In this document: in pieces, positions 34,526 through 45,809 of the stretch | How the letters are laid out: every line of letters starts with the position of its first letter | Numbering within the stretch: the first letter of the stretch is position 1 | Source of the DNA: Chaetomium olivaceum | Taxonomy: Eukaryota; Ascomycota; Sordariomycetes; Sordariales; Chaetomiaceae | Length of the DNA: 64,000 nucleotides | Reading direction: 5' to 3' | Assembly (NCBI GenBank): GCA_039881045.1 | Contig: JAYWVB010000008.1 | Location: 248,001-312,000, forward strand | Notes under the pieces: generated by a model | Seen by the model: only the letters and a program-made list of their open reading frames with translations | Told to the model about the DNA's origin: nothing | Databases searched by the model: none | Made by a program: the position numbers and the translations under genes

Positions 34526-36281
34526 GGTGACGACAATGACGAGCAGTGAGACACCTGGCCGGTCTCCGATATTACACCCCAATTGCAATGCAGAAAGATC
34601 AACGGGTCTTGGGCGAGTCCCTTTCCTTCTGCAGCTGTCTCTAAGTGTGCATATCAAGATTTGCGTGCCTGGCACAGTCAGCATGGTATCGTGCTGAGGG
34701 GGGGTCAGCGTGTGAGTCTCGGCCAACCCCCCAAGGGGTGCGCCGAGTACACTGGCACGATCAGACCCTTCGGCTCATGGCCGGCGCTTCTTCCTTCTGC
34801 AGCCCTACGGCGAAGTTCTCCCCTCGACCGGCTGCTTCCCTCTCATCACTGGCTCCAGAACAAATGGGACGCCAAGGCGAAAGTCCCACGATCGACAAGC
34901 GCTGGATGCAACCAAAGTCGGAAGGGCGAAGGTAAGTCTCCCCGTTAGTTACATACTCCAACTAACCAAAAAGAGTGCCACGGCCCGTGCATACCGAACG
35001 ATGTGGCAAGTTTCCTTCAATGTAACGTCAATATCAGACGAACCAACCGCCAAAGGCTAATCTTCACCCGACCAAGGTCCAGAACGCGGCGTGGGCTCAA
35101 GTGTCCGAGCCTCCGAGGCACCCGCAATCCGCATCAGACAATGGTTAACTACGTTATTTCCGCTGAATGGTTCGAGGGCACGTCACAGGTCTTCAGCCTC
35201 GACCGTCGTTTCATGGAGAGGGGTATGGTGTGGCACAGAACAAGGAACTGGACAGCCGTGGGGATCGCCCTTTTTCTTGCTCGATTCCCCAGCCGTTGAG
35301 GGTGTGTGTGGCTTACGGCGCGGCCCGGGTGTGACAGACTAAACCAGGTCAAATGTGCCGAGATCAAAAACGCCAATGATATATGCATGAATCGGAGCCT
35401 AAGTACCGGTACCTTGATCGAATTCCTGCTGAGAGCCGATATTCCCCGAACCATGTCCTTCACATGCCGTTCTCAAGCGGAACCCAATCTAACCCTGCAG
35501 TGAGTGCCCTGCCATACAACATCACTATCTCAGGGGTGTGACATCGCCAACGGCCAAGCGGCGTGGTTGTCCGGCGGCGAAGGAAGTGGAATTCCGGCCG
35601 TTGCTTGAGATCCGGTTGGGAGGATTGCTTGTTGAACTGTGAGCAATCATAATTGCCCTCCCAAATCCGTCCACACGGGCGGTATGGACGCTGGGGCTGA
35701 GCCGTTCGAAACACAGCTGGCGGAGCATGCATGCTGACCGGCACTGTTTCTGGGCGAAGCTGCAGAAGGAAAACCGGCCCATCCAAGCAAGGTACATGCA
35801 CTACGACCTCGGCCCTACAGTTGATACCTTGTCGGGTTGTCATCTGCCCGATGAGGGAGGTGGTGACTGCATCGCATCAACTGTTTGTCGCACAGCATTT
35901 GCTCCAAAATGAGGCCGTGCATGGCAGGGAACCTGTGCATGGTTGGACCTACACAGTAGACCCGTCGCGGGAACAACCTGTTGATGATCATCCCAAACTG
36001 TACAGGCTGCCGTTGGGCAGGAGATCATGGATGGCACCCCAGCCGGCAAATGGCGCCATTCTTCCTCCGCTGGGGAAAAAAAGACGGGCGAGACCTGATG
36101 AACACGGTTCTGCCTGTTTGAAACTTTTGTTGTAGAAACTCGGCGTCGAAGACAACACCCAGTAACCAACCGCACGACTGTCAGGCCATGGAGTGAGTGC
36201 CGCTAACCGCTTTGCGTCAAGTTCACCGTCCTCTGACTTTGGAATAATAGGCGTGAAAAACAACCAAGTACGGTGACCGAA
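34526..36281. other. Intergenic between divergent P450 and exporter genes
   Basis: No coding region recognised on either strand. It should hold the promoters of the minus-strand P450 and the plus-strand DHA2 exporter, which start at its two ends. Confidence 0.45.
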
Positions 36282-38537
36282 ATGGCTTCCCGGGACGGCC
36301 CTGAACCCGGGACACCGCCGTCCGAAGACCCCTCCGTGCCGGACAAAGAAGTGGTCATGCCAGATGAACCGGAATATGTAACAGGCTTCAAGCTGGCCAT
36401 CATCGTCGCCAGCGTCGCGCTTGCCTGTTTCCTGATGCTCCTAGACACCATGATTATCAGCACGGTTTGTCACGCCAAGCCACACCGTCAACTGTCTCGT
36501 TGCTTACACGGCATGCTTGTATGTTTTTCTTGCAGGCAATTCCACGCATCACAGATACCTTCAACTCTCTCCCAGATGTTGGATGGTATGCCAGCGCGTA
36601 CCAGTTTGGCAGGTAAAGTTCCCAACCTATCGTCGTTCAAGAAGGCAGTAGACTAACCGCCGCCAGTGCCGCGCCGCAGCCACTTACGGGGAAGATATAC
36701 ACACACTTCAACACCAAGGTCTGTTCATCCGGCGGGGCCGTCTTGGGCTGGATCTTGTCTTGCTGATCAGGATACGTCAAAACAGTGGTCATTCTTCGTC
36801 TTTTTCGGCATCTTTGAGATCGGTTCTGTCCTCTGTGGTGCCGCCGTCTCGTCTGCCATGCTCATCGTCGGCCGTGCCGTGGCCGGATTTGGCGCCGCCG
36901 GGATCATTAACGGTGCCATCACCATTATTTCCAGTTGTGCTCCGCTGGAAAAGCGTCCTGGTGAGAGATTGGATTTTACCCGGTTAATTTTTGGTTGAGA
37001 TATGACACTAACAGAAGTGAATCTGTAGCCCTGATCGGTGTAACCATGGGATGTAAGCCGTTTAATGCTGTGTTACCAGTTCCCAAAGCTTTTCAACAGC
37101 AATTAATAACTTTTGACAGTAAATCAACTTGGTCTCGTCGCCGGGCCGCTGATCGGGGGCGCGTTCACTTCATACACAACATGGCGGTGGTGTAAGTGCC
37201 CCTTTTGTCTCCCGCCAAGTCCGAACCCTTTTATGGCGCTAATTCAGGGGCCGCCCCTTACTTTTAGGCTTCTATGTCAATCTACCCGTAGGAGCCATTG
37301 CCGTGTTAGCCCTCCTCATCCTGCGAATCCCGGAGCAGACCCAAAAGCAAAACCCGCTCGTGGTACTCCGGAGGCTGCACCATCACCTAGATCTCCTAGG
37401 ATTCGCTCTCTTCGCTCCCGCTGTCCTGCAACTCCTCCTTGCCCTCCAATACGGTGGCAGCCAGTACCCGTGGAACTCTTCCCGCGTTATCGGCTTGTTC
37501 TGTGGCTCGGCTGCCAACTTCGTTGTGTGGATCTTCTGGAATCGGTACAAGGGCGAGGATGCACTCCTTCCACCCTCCATGATCAAGCAAACGGCGGTCT
37601 GGGCATCGGGATTGTACCAGGCGTTCATGATCTCGGCTGTGTACGGTGCCACCTTCTTTCTTCCGATTTACTTCCAGGCAATCAACGATGCTACGCCAAT
37701 GTTGAGTGGCGTGTACCTGTTGCCAACTATCCTACCCCAGCTGTTCGCGGCCGGTGCGTCAGGGGTATTGTGTGAGTTTCAAGTCAGCCCCCACCGCAGA
37801 GTATTCGTTATGCTGACCATTCCACAGTACAAAAGATAGGATATGTGATCTACCTCGCCATCCCCGGCACCATCCTCCTCTCCATCGGTTCTGGTCTCTA
37901 CTCCATTCTGAGACCCGGTAGCCCGACTGGTTGGTGGGTAGGGTTCCAAATCATCGCTGGAATAGGCTCAGGCCTCAGCATGCAACTGGTTCGTTCAACC
38001 CCCTCGTCTCCAACTACCACAACCCACCACAAAGAAAGCCACTAACCAACCCCTCTTCCTTCCAACAAACAGGCCATCCTCGCCGTCCAAGCCGCCGTGG
38101 GCGCAGACAATCTCGCCACGGGCATGGCCTTTGTGATTTTCGCGCAGTCCCTCGGCCCCGCCATCATGCTCGCGCTCTGCGACGTCATCTTTGACGCCAG
38201 CCTGCGGTCGGAGCTGCAGTCGCGGGTGGGCCACCTCGACACCGAAGCCATCATCCGGGCGGGTGCAACGGGATTCCGTGCGATCGTGCCGTCTGTGGAT
38301 TTGCCGGAGATTGTCACCGCTATTGCGGATAGTGTGGACCGTGTATTTTATTTGGTTGCGGCGGTGGCGGCGGCGTGCGCGTTGGTGTTGTGGGGGATGG
38401 GATGGCAGGATTTGAGGAGGCAGGATGGGGGTGCGGATGTGGAGGGTGGAAAGGGGCGGAGAAGTTGGGTGAGAAGGAGTAGAGTGGGCTTTTGGGAGGG
38501 GGGGGCGTTAAGGATACTGGTAATCTGTATTGATTAG
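36282..38537 (+). CDS. DHA2-family (14-TM) MFS drug/toxin exporter
   Basis: Nine exons (36282-36464, 36536-36612, 36667-36718, 36786-36960, 37029-37052, 37120-37191, 37268-37771, 37828-37988, 38073-38537) sum to 1713 bases and give an intact 570-residue protein. After an acidic N-terminus comes KLAIIVASVALACFLMLLDT, then TAIPRITDTFNSLPDVGWYA and a split PLTGKIYTHFNTKW. The antiporter motif C region reads NQLGLVAGPLIGGAF; FYVNLPVGAIAVL follows. These are hallmarks of the fungal efflux pumps found in secondary-metabolite clusters. Exon 5 is only 24 bases and is fixed by the protein pattern GVTMGL-NQLG. Expected at the plasma or vacuolar membrane. It lies between two P450 genes, 12 kb from the synthetase, so export of a local product is possible but unproven. 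Confidence 0.85.
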
Positions 38538-38949
38538 TAGGTTTTTGGGCAGAGTTCAATTTGTTATGACAAGAAAGGAAAGATACGAAGTGGGATAACG
38601 TGGAATTCATGGAATTCATGAATGTCGATAGTTAGGTAGGTATAGATAGAGTAAACGCGGTGTGGTCCACTGATGGTCCAAGCTAAACACCCTGTCAAGC
38701 CCCCTCTGTGGGAATAATAACTCATTATGCATTTCATAACGGCATAAATAGAAAGATGCTGTCGTGGTATCTGCGCCCTGCCCGCGAGCTGCCAAATACC
38801 CATATGTACGTATCCTTTACACATCCCCTCCCTAACCTGAACCTGGCCCCGAACCTCCATGGCCCTATCCCATACTTAAGAAAATAGGAAGTACACAGGT
38901 AAATAACTACAACAAATACAGTGTTCCTGTTCCGTCCCTTCATCCAACT

Positions 38950-40204
38950 TCATACACCACCATCATGCCTGTGACTGTACGACACAGTAAACTCATTGGC
39001 CTGCATAATCATGCCATTATTCTTGACCAGATCCCGCTGGCTGTCCCAAGCCCCCTGCTCATGCATAGCCACGGCGGAAGATCCGTTGGACCGGCCGAGT
39101 TGATCAGGACGCATCTCCAAGTCGGCATACCCCGAGCCGCTGTGCTTGTACGGCTTGCTCGAGGACGTCTGGGACGGCTTGGCCCGCCGCAGAAGGCTGT
39201 TCAGCGACGCCGACAGGGCGCGCGTCGATTCCAGCTTCATGAGCGCCCGCAGTGGCGGGACGCAGCCCATGATGATGACGCAGGCTTGTTCGAGGCAGGA
39301 CCAAAGAATTTGAAGTGAGGCATTGTACAGGACGTCCTTTGCCGAGGGGTCATTCTGTTGGTCTGCAATTGTCTGGAGGCCGATGGTTTTGAGGATGGAC
39401 ATGACCATTGTGAACAGGGATACACCGAGGAGGAAGATGAGCGCAACTCGTTGGGTGAGAGCCATTCTCAAACGCCAAATGATAATGATAGGGAACAGGA
39501 CGAAGGTCAAGTCAGAGAAGGTGATGAATGCTGTGCGTTGCAGTTAGGAGATACTGCTCCTGATATGAGTGAGATGCGGGGGACGAGACTTACACTGGCC
39601 AACGAAAGCCATTGTGATGTAGATCTTCGGGTTCCAGCGCGTGACACTTGGGTCAAACGGATCCCAATTCCCGCTAACCGGTGTCGTTTGCAAGTACGTG
39701 CAAGGGATGATGACGATGGTCATGATAGTGCATGCCGCGGTCACCACGATGACAAACCACTTGAACCACTCGTGGACACCGAACAATCGCACCAGCAGGA
39801 TGGCAATGGAGAGACGGGCCGTGATAGAGACGAGGAGGCCCGGAGTGTTGGCTAGCCATGACCACTTCAGGACATTGCCCATCTGGTCCATGGTCAAGCT
39901 GGCATCGTGCTTGCCTAGGCCGTAGTGGTAACCTGTCGAGACGAAGCCCATGGATATTAAGTGGAACACCTTAAGGGGTATTGAGTCAGCGTCTTATTGT
40001 TACCTCATACATTTCGCACCGACTTACCAAAGCAAGACACATGAGCCAGTCATCGCTAGACAGGCGCTTGGCCAGTGACTGGCGGACGTAGGCGCGGAGG
40101 CCGACGGCGACTATGGCGAACACCGTAAAAGTCCAGGCCAGCCCCATCTCCATGGGTCCATACCCCGGATCGTCTGGGTTGACCGGTGGTGGAAAGGTGT
40201 TCAT
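38950..40204 (-). CDS. Rhodopsin-like seven-TM fungal membrane protein
   Basis: Three exons (40204-40028, 39969-39594, 39530-38950) sum to 1134 bases for an intact 377-residue protein. Seven hydrophobic helices fit the fungal rhodopsin-domain family that resembles the PTH11-like receptors but lacks a CFEM domain. Marks: GLAWTFTVFAIVAVGLRAYV in helix 1, KRLSSDDWLMCLAL, HYGLGKHDASL, the GNWDPFDPSVTRWNP loop and FITFSDLTFVLFPI. The 110-residue cytoplasmic tail is Ser/Lys-rich and could be phosphorylated. Splice sites GTAAGT..TTAAG and GTAAGT..CACAG are good. Ligand and partners are unknown. Confidence 0.8.
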
Positions 40205-41392
40205 GGTTTCGATAGCTTTCCAGTAATAGGACCAGGTGCAAAGTCAATTGCTGGGGAAACGCAGGAACAACCGTGAATTCCAGGTTCAATCCAGGGGCCG
40301 GTCGAGTCGGCACATTTAAACGCTCAAGCCATTGAAAAGCTTGACCATGATCCCATCTTTTCTCAGCACCGAGGCGAGTAAGCGGCGCGGATATCACTCC
40401 TCGTGGCACAGGGGGTGCCGAATCGACGACACATGGTCGTATCGTGGTTTGCCTGCGCCGCATTTTACAGGCACTCGCCACTGCCTCCGAGTCTCGCGCC
40501 TACCCTTCACGAGGATCGGGGGCCATCTTCCAAGCCCGGTGTTGCTTCAACCGTGTGTGGGTGGGTGGGGGATAGAGGCACAGGCAGGACCAGAATGGGG
40601 CCGGGATGCAACATGACCCAGCCCAAGAATCGAGATCAGCCCGTCTGCCCCTCCACGGTCTGGACAGACTACGCCACGAATGCAACCCCCCATCGATGCA
40701 CGGGGGTGGGGGAAACCAAGATTTGACCAATCATCACCTCGCTCTTCAGGGGCGTTGTATCAGTCGCACTTAAGATAGGCTGCGTGAGCAAAGCATTGCC
40801 GTTACATGGCAGGAGAGCGAAAAAAAACGAGCCCGGGGGTGGAGGTTTGATGAATGGGGGCTGCCTGGGACTTTGGTGCTGGGAATGTTCCATTGTCTCA
40901 GTTCGCTCGGGGGCGGGCATCGGACATGCCGGAAGAGCGGACGGAGAGATTCCCGTAGCTCCAGAAGCCCCGCAGTAAGGTACCATACAGACCTCCCTAA
41001 TCCGTATACCCCAGTATCGGCGCCCGACACCCCCCCCGACTCGGCTTCTGCCGTCACCGAGCTCCGTGTGGTGGTGCGGACCCTGCTGCAGATGCATGCA
41101 TCGCGAATCGTTCCCTTGATAGCTCCCTGGTCGCACGACAAACATTTTGGTGAGGATCTCGCAATTGTTCTACTCATAGCCTTCCTGTAATCTTTGTGTC
41201 GTCTTCGGTCTTCGGTATTTTGCGAGGAGTTGTTGTAATGGTTGTTGGTTCGCTCTCCTGCAACACAATTTCGGAACCCCTGGGTTTATTAAGCCAGCCG
41301 AGGCCACGGTTCAGCCTTAAAAGTGACTGTTGGTGCCAACGGTCAACCGTCGACATCCGTTTGCACTTCTTTCTTCTGCTCTCACGCGAGCC
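40205..41392. other. Intergenic between divergent membrane protein and P450
   Basis: Only short frames without recognisable domains. It must contain the promoters of the divergent flanking genes. Confidence 0.45.
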
Positions 41393-43168
41393 ATGGAGTA
41401 CATCGAAAGCCTGAAAAGCCTCCTCGGCTGGCGCAACGTGGCTGGGGCCGCTATCACGTACTACGCAACACTCGCTTTCTACCGCCTATTCCTGCACCCT
41501 CTCGCTCGGTTTCCCGGCCCCAAGCTGGCCGCAGTCTCGCGCTGGTACGAGGCCTACTACGATGTCATTCAGAACGGACAGTACACCAAAAAGATTGCTG
41601 AACTGCACCAGCAATACGGTTAGGCAACCCGAGCTTATCACGAACTGCAGCTTTCAAATTTGCGTATCTGACCCCACGTTCGAGCAGGGCCCATCGTCCG
41701 CATTAGCCCTTTCGAACTGCATGTGATCGACCCAACGTTTTATGACAAGATCTACCGCAATGATGGCCGCTGGGACAAGTACCGATTCATGTACGACGCC
41801 TTTGGGGCCCAGCGCTCCACAATCTTTGGTGCAGGTATGACTGCGATCTACCGTTATTCAGCATGCCTCATGTCCCTAGTTCGCATACTAAGCACCGGGT
41901 TTGTAGACCACGATGCACACAAAGCCCACCGCGCCGCGATTGCACCATTATTCTCCAAAGCCAAGGTTACTTCTCGGCAAGACCTAATCCGGAAGAACGT
42001 GGACAAACTCACCAAACGGATCGAAAGTCTCGCTGCCAGGGGAACCACATTCAACCTAGGCGCAGCGGTCAGCGCCTTCACCAGGGACATCGCAAACGAG
42101 TACATTACCGGGAAGGAGTATAAGGAGCTGGACCGGGAGGATTGGGGCATCGGCCTGTCCATCGCCTCTCAGGGTGCGGGCGTGTTCTGGCGCACGACAA
42201 AGCACATTCGGTGGTTTGGTCCAACTCTGAGGTCCATCCCCATCGACTGGGTCATGAAGACGGCGGACGAAGGCACCCAGCAGTTCCTCCGTTACCTCCA
42301 GGTAAGATGCTGTTCTTATGAGAAAATAAATAATGTGATTGACGCCCCCTATCAGCAATCTGAAGCGGACACCAAAGAGACCCTGGCTGCGGCCAATTCG
42401 ACCGATGTCAACGACAGCTCCCAAAACACAGTGGTCCACGAGATCGTCCGCTCCAAACTGCCACCCTCCGAAAAGACGTTTGAGCGAGTCTTTGAAGAAA
42501 TCGCCACTCTCACGGGGGCGGCATTCGAGACGACTGCCGGCGTTCTACGCCTCGTCCTGTTCAACGTCTACAGCAACCCCGACATCCTCCGACGCGTACG
42601 GGCAGAGATCGTTGCGGCCGCAGCTAGCTCTCCCGAGCCAATCCCTCTGACGACGCTCGAGAAGCTGCCGTACCTCACGTCAGTGCTTATGGAGGGCATG
42701 CGCTTGAGCCCTGCGATCGCCAGTCGGTCGCCTCGCCAGACGGATAAGGATCTTGTGTATGGGGAGTGGCGCATCCCTGCCGGCACGCCGGTCGGCATGA
42801 CTACGCTCTTAATGCATACTGATGAGAAGTTCTATCCTGATCCGCTGCGCTTTAACCCAGACCGGTGGATGGATCCTGCGGACCGGAAGGCGCTCGATAA
42901 GGTGTATGCTCCGTTTTCGAAGGGGACGAGAATCTGTATTGGGATGCAGTAAGTCGCGCCCGTTGCTGTGGTAGATAGGTGCCTTGCTAACACATTTAGT
43001 CTCGCCTGGGCCGAGTTGTACCAGTTGCTCTCCACCCTTGTCCGGCGTTTTGACTTTGAGGTCGAGGGCGCAACGGCCGAGGACTTTCTATTTGAAACGG
43101 ACAACTTTGGAATTGGCACGAGGGCGGGATGCAACCTGCTTGTCCGTCCCACGGTGTACGAGGGTTAA
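41393..43168 (+). CDS. Cytochrome P450, similar in pattern to CYP58/trichodiene-oxygenase group
   Basis: Five exons (41393-41618, 41688-41834, 41907-42301, 42356-42948, 43000-43168) sum to 1530 bases and give an intact 509-residue enzyme. The start MEYIESLKSLLGWRNVAGAA is a weak anchor, followed by FYRLFLHPLARFPGPKLAAV, the mark of this P450 clade. DHDAHKAHRAAIAPLFSKAK is the conserved helix C region. Helix I reads EIATLTGAAFETTAGVLR with ETT in place. MEGMRLSP holds ExxR, FNPDRWMDP the PERF-like motif, and FSKGTRICIGM-HLAWAELY the heme loop, split by intron 4. The first intron has a GTTAGG donor. Such enzymes oxidise terpenoids or aromatic products. It lies 9 kb left of the O-methyltransferase/synthetase core. 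Confidence 0.85.
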
Positions 43169-43398
43169 TGCAGGATGTATTTGTATTGTTAGAACTGTTG
43201 GTCATGTACTATTTTTTCTTTGGAACGGCACGCCATACAACTCGAAAATGGAAGCAACGAGTTTGAATTCCTTAGTACCGGACAAGCCACCGCTGGAAAG
43301 CACACCTAGGGTCAGGCAGCAGTAATCCAGTGTACTGCCCCAGCCTGACACACAAAGCCTTCCTACAACACCGCCTTGCCAGATTCTGCCAGCCCAAG

Positions 43399-43953
43399 TC
43401 ACTCCTGCACCGTCATCCCATCCATAAACGGCCCGATATAATCCAACTTCCCAACCTCCACCCCAACACTCCTCAAAATCGAATACGCCATACACAAATG
43501 AAACATAAAGTTTGGCAGGCCATACCCCAGGATATACCCCTTCCCGCCCCAAACAAACTTCCTCTCCCCAAACCTCAACACCACCTTCTTCCCCTCCACC
43601 CCGTTCAAATCCCCTTCCACCACCCCCTCCTCCAACAGCTTCACCACCCCTTCCACCAACGCCCCCAGCTTCTCTAGCGTCACATTCTCCTCATCCAACC
43701 CCACACCAGCAGCCTCCGTCTCAGCGGGCTGGGTGGCGGGGACCAGACGGTCGGGCACGCCGCGCGCGATGGCCGCGCAGGACTGCACGTGGAAGGCGAA
43801 GGGCATCATGTCCTCGCAGCCCTGGAGCTTGGCGAGGCCGAGGGTGGAGGCGGAAGGGTGGGCGGCGGCTTTGGCAAGGAGGTTTTGTAGGGAGCGCAGG
43901 CCGCGCAGGGGGGTGGAGATGCTGACGTCGTAGGCGGTTATGAGGGTCGTCAT
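43399..43953 (-). CDS. DUF1993 domain protein
   Basis: The protein from the ATG at 43953 (184 residues) starts MTTLITAYDVSISTPLRGLR, the usual start of DUF1993 proteins, with NLLAKAAAHPSASTLGLAKL, FAFHVQSCAAIARGV and a C-terminal AYSILRSVGVEVGKLDYIGP. The family is cytosolic and of unknown function in fungi and bacteria. The frame stays open upstream to an ATG at 44199, which would add 82 residues rich in Arg, Ser and Thr (MRGTRLIINPACLRLVRRGS). That extension is Lys/Arg-positive with no acids and could be a mitochondrial presequence, so two start sites are possible. I chose the internal start by family length. Confidence 0.7.
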   Translation of the reverse strand: MTTLITAYDVSISTPLRGLRSLQNLLAKAAAHPSASTLGLAKLQGCEDMMPFAFHVQSCAAIARGVPDRLVPATQPAETEAAGVGLDEENVTLEKLGALVEGVVKLLEEGVVEGDLNGVEGKKVVLRFGERKFVWGGKGYILGYGLPNFMFHLCMAYSILRSVGVEVGKLDYIGPFMDGMTVQE

Positions 43954-44512
43954 TGTGGGTGGTGGTTGAGGGGTGTGATTTTGGTGGGGGTTGGTTGTGG
44001 TGTTGTGAAAGTTGCGGGGCTGGGATGGTGTTGTGGATGTTGTTTTTGCTGGGGTTTGTGGTGTTGTTTTTGTTGGTGAGAATGGTTTGTTTGCTGCTTG
44101 AGCTGAGACTGAGAATGGAATAGCCTGGCTAGAGGTTGGAGAACCACGGCGGACGAGACGCAAACACGCTGGATTTATAATGAGACGAGTTCCCCGCATG
44201 TTGCGCTGAATCGATCACACCTGGCGAGCAGCTGCAACTCCGGGCTGTTGGCGATTTCATGTCACCCCTAGTGCTAAAATGTTGCTCGACTCGGGGGAAT
44301 TATGTAAGTAAGTCTCCGGAGGTATGAACAAATGTACGAAGTAGCACTTCCTAATTGGCGTGGTTTGGGTTTTGGGGATTGAGGGGGATTTGATGCCCCT
44401 TTTGCCAAACCCAACCTCCCCAGTGCATCCTGGCCCCCAACGTTTCCAATGTTACCCTCCATTTCCCCGGTCACCTCTGTGTTTGTTGTGGTACTGGAGC
44501 CGACGAAGCTTC

Positions 44513-45809
44513 TCAGTTCTCACTGTTGATGGTGCAAGAAAGAACACAGCCTGGAACTGGAGCATATGCACACGAATGCCAATCACACAGCGATTCAATT
44601 TCCGATGGTCTATCGCGTAAATTATTTCCAGCAGACCAACCGACAGCCAAGTCATGATTTACTTTTGCCAACGCTCCCATGGCTTTCATTCGGGTCTTCC
44701 GGTCTTGCGCACCCGGAAATCTCGCTTCGTGTTCCACTTCGGGCGCTTCTGGTGGGTACGTCCCACTACTTCTCACCAGTCCAGACGGCTGGTCCAGGGA
44801 TGGTGTAGTTCTAATCTTTGGCTTCAGTATCTTAACTTGGTTCACAGGCTTTCCAACACTTACGTAGGTGGAATGTCCCTTAGGAGAGTACAGATCACCG
44901 CTCAGGGCAAGTCCCGGATCTGGAGACACGGTCAGCTTCATCCTTGGTCCAACCACCACAAGAGCATCAACAACGTACCCTCCAAAGAGTAAGCGCCGGG
45001 GAATGAGACTAGATACTCTTCACCGGGAAGCTCGGTTCCATCCCCAGTCACCTCGAGATTGGCGCACTCGGGGTAGAACTGGGGAGGCATCAGCTCAATC
45101 ATGATGATCTCGTGGCGAATGAGGTAGTTGCCGGGCTTCAGGTTCTTTGGGATCGTGATGCTCCATCCCTGGTTGGCGAAAAAGATCTGGTCCCAGCCCT
45201 CGCTGGAAGCGACGTCGATCTTCTGCCCCCACTCGTTCACCTTGCCGCCGTTCTTGAGGCCGGACTCGTAGACCTTGAACCAGACCTTCTTCCCCTCGGG
45301 GTTGAACTGGTCACATGGCCCGTTGCAAGCGGCCATGTAAACGAGGAGCGGGCCCGTGGCGTGCACCCACGAGTACTCCGGTCCGGCGCAACGCATCGGC
45401 GGTTGGGGGTCCTGGAACTCGGGAAGCGGGTTCTGGGTCGGCTGGTTGAAGCCGGGGGGGCATTTTGGCGGGATGTAATGCGCCGTGATGTTGGTGCCGG
45501 CCTCAATAACGGCGTGCATGGTGGGGAGGTTCTTCTCTAGCGGGTTTCCGCGGTTGCAGGACAGTTGAGGATGGTCCACGGACTGAATCGGGTCCGGCCA
45601 CCAACGGCGTTGGATTCCCTTGGCCTGCTGATCCTCAAGAAGCCATGGGTAGGAACTGGGTTGAGTACTATTAGCTAAAGCCAGATACGTGGTCGTGGAC
45701 CTAGTTACCCAGCGTATGAAACATCTCCGATGGTGTAGTTGTAGACTCCTCCGTGGCCTAGGACGCCCACAAGCGGGATCGCCCCAACAAAGAGGTGGGA
45801 AAACCGCAT
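44513..45809 (-). CDS. AA9 lytic polysaccharide monooxygenase
   Basis: A secreted copper enzyme that cuts cellulose or other beta-glucans oxidatively. Start ATG 45809: signal peptide MRFSHLFVGAIPLVGVLG, then mature HGGVYNYTIGDVSYAG whose first His is half of the copper-binding histidine brace. The second His is in YSWVHATGPLLVYMAACNG. GWSITIPKNLKPGNYLIRHE and QFYPECANLEVTG complete the active-site face, with Tyr of QFYPEC as the buried axial residue. Exons 45809-45709, 45655-44979, 44919-44864 and 44788-44513 sum to 1110 bases (369 residues). The last exon is uncertain: after GHSTY a perfect GTAAGT donor leads to a basic, Pro-rich tail of about 90 residues without a CBM1. The family usually ends near this point, so the true stop may be earlier. 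It is not part of the metabolite core. Confidence 0.8.

Noticed and set aside
35003..36175. Several short frames between the P450 and the DHA2 exporter
   Set aside because: None shows a domain, and frames on both strands are of equal quality; most likely promoter sequence.
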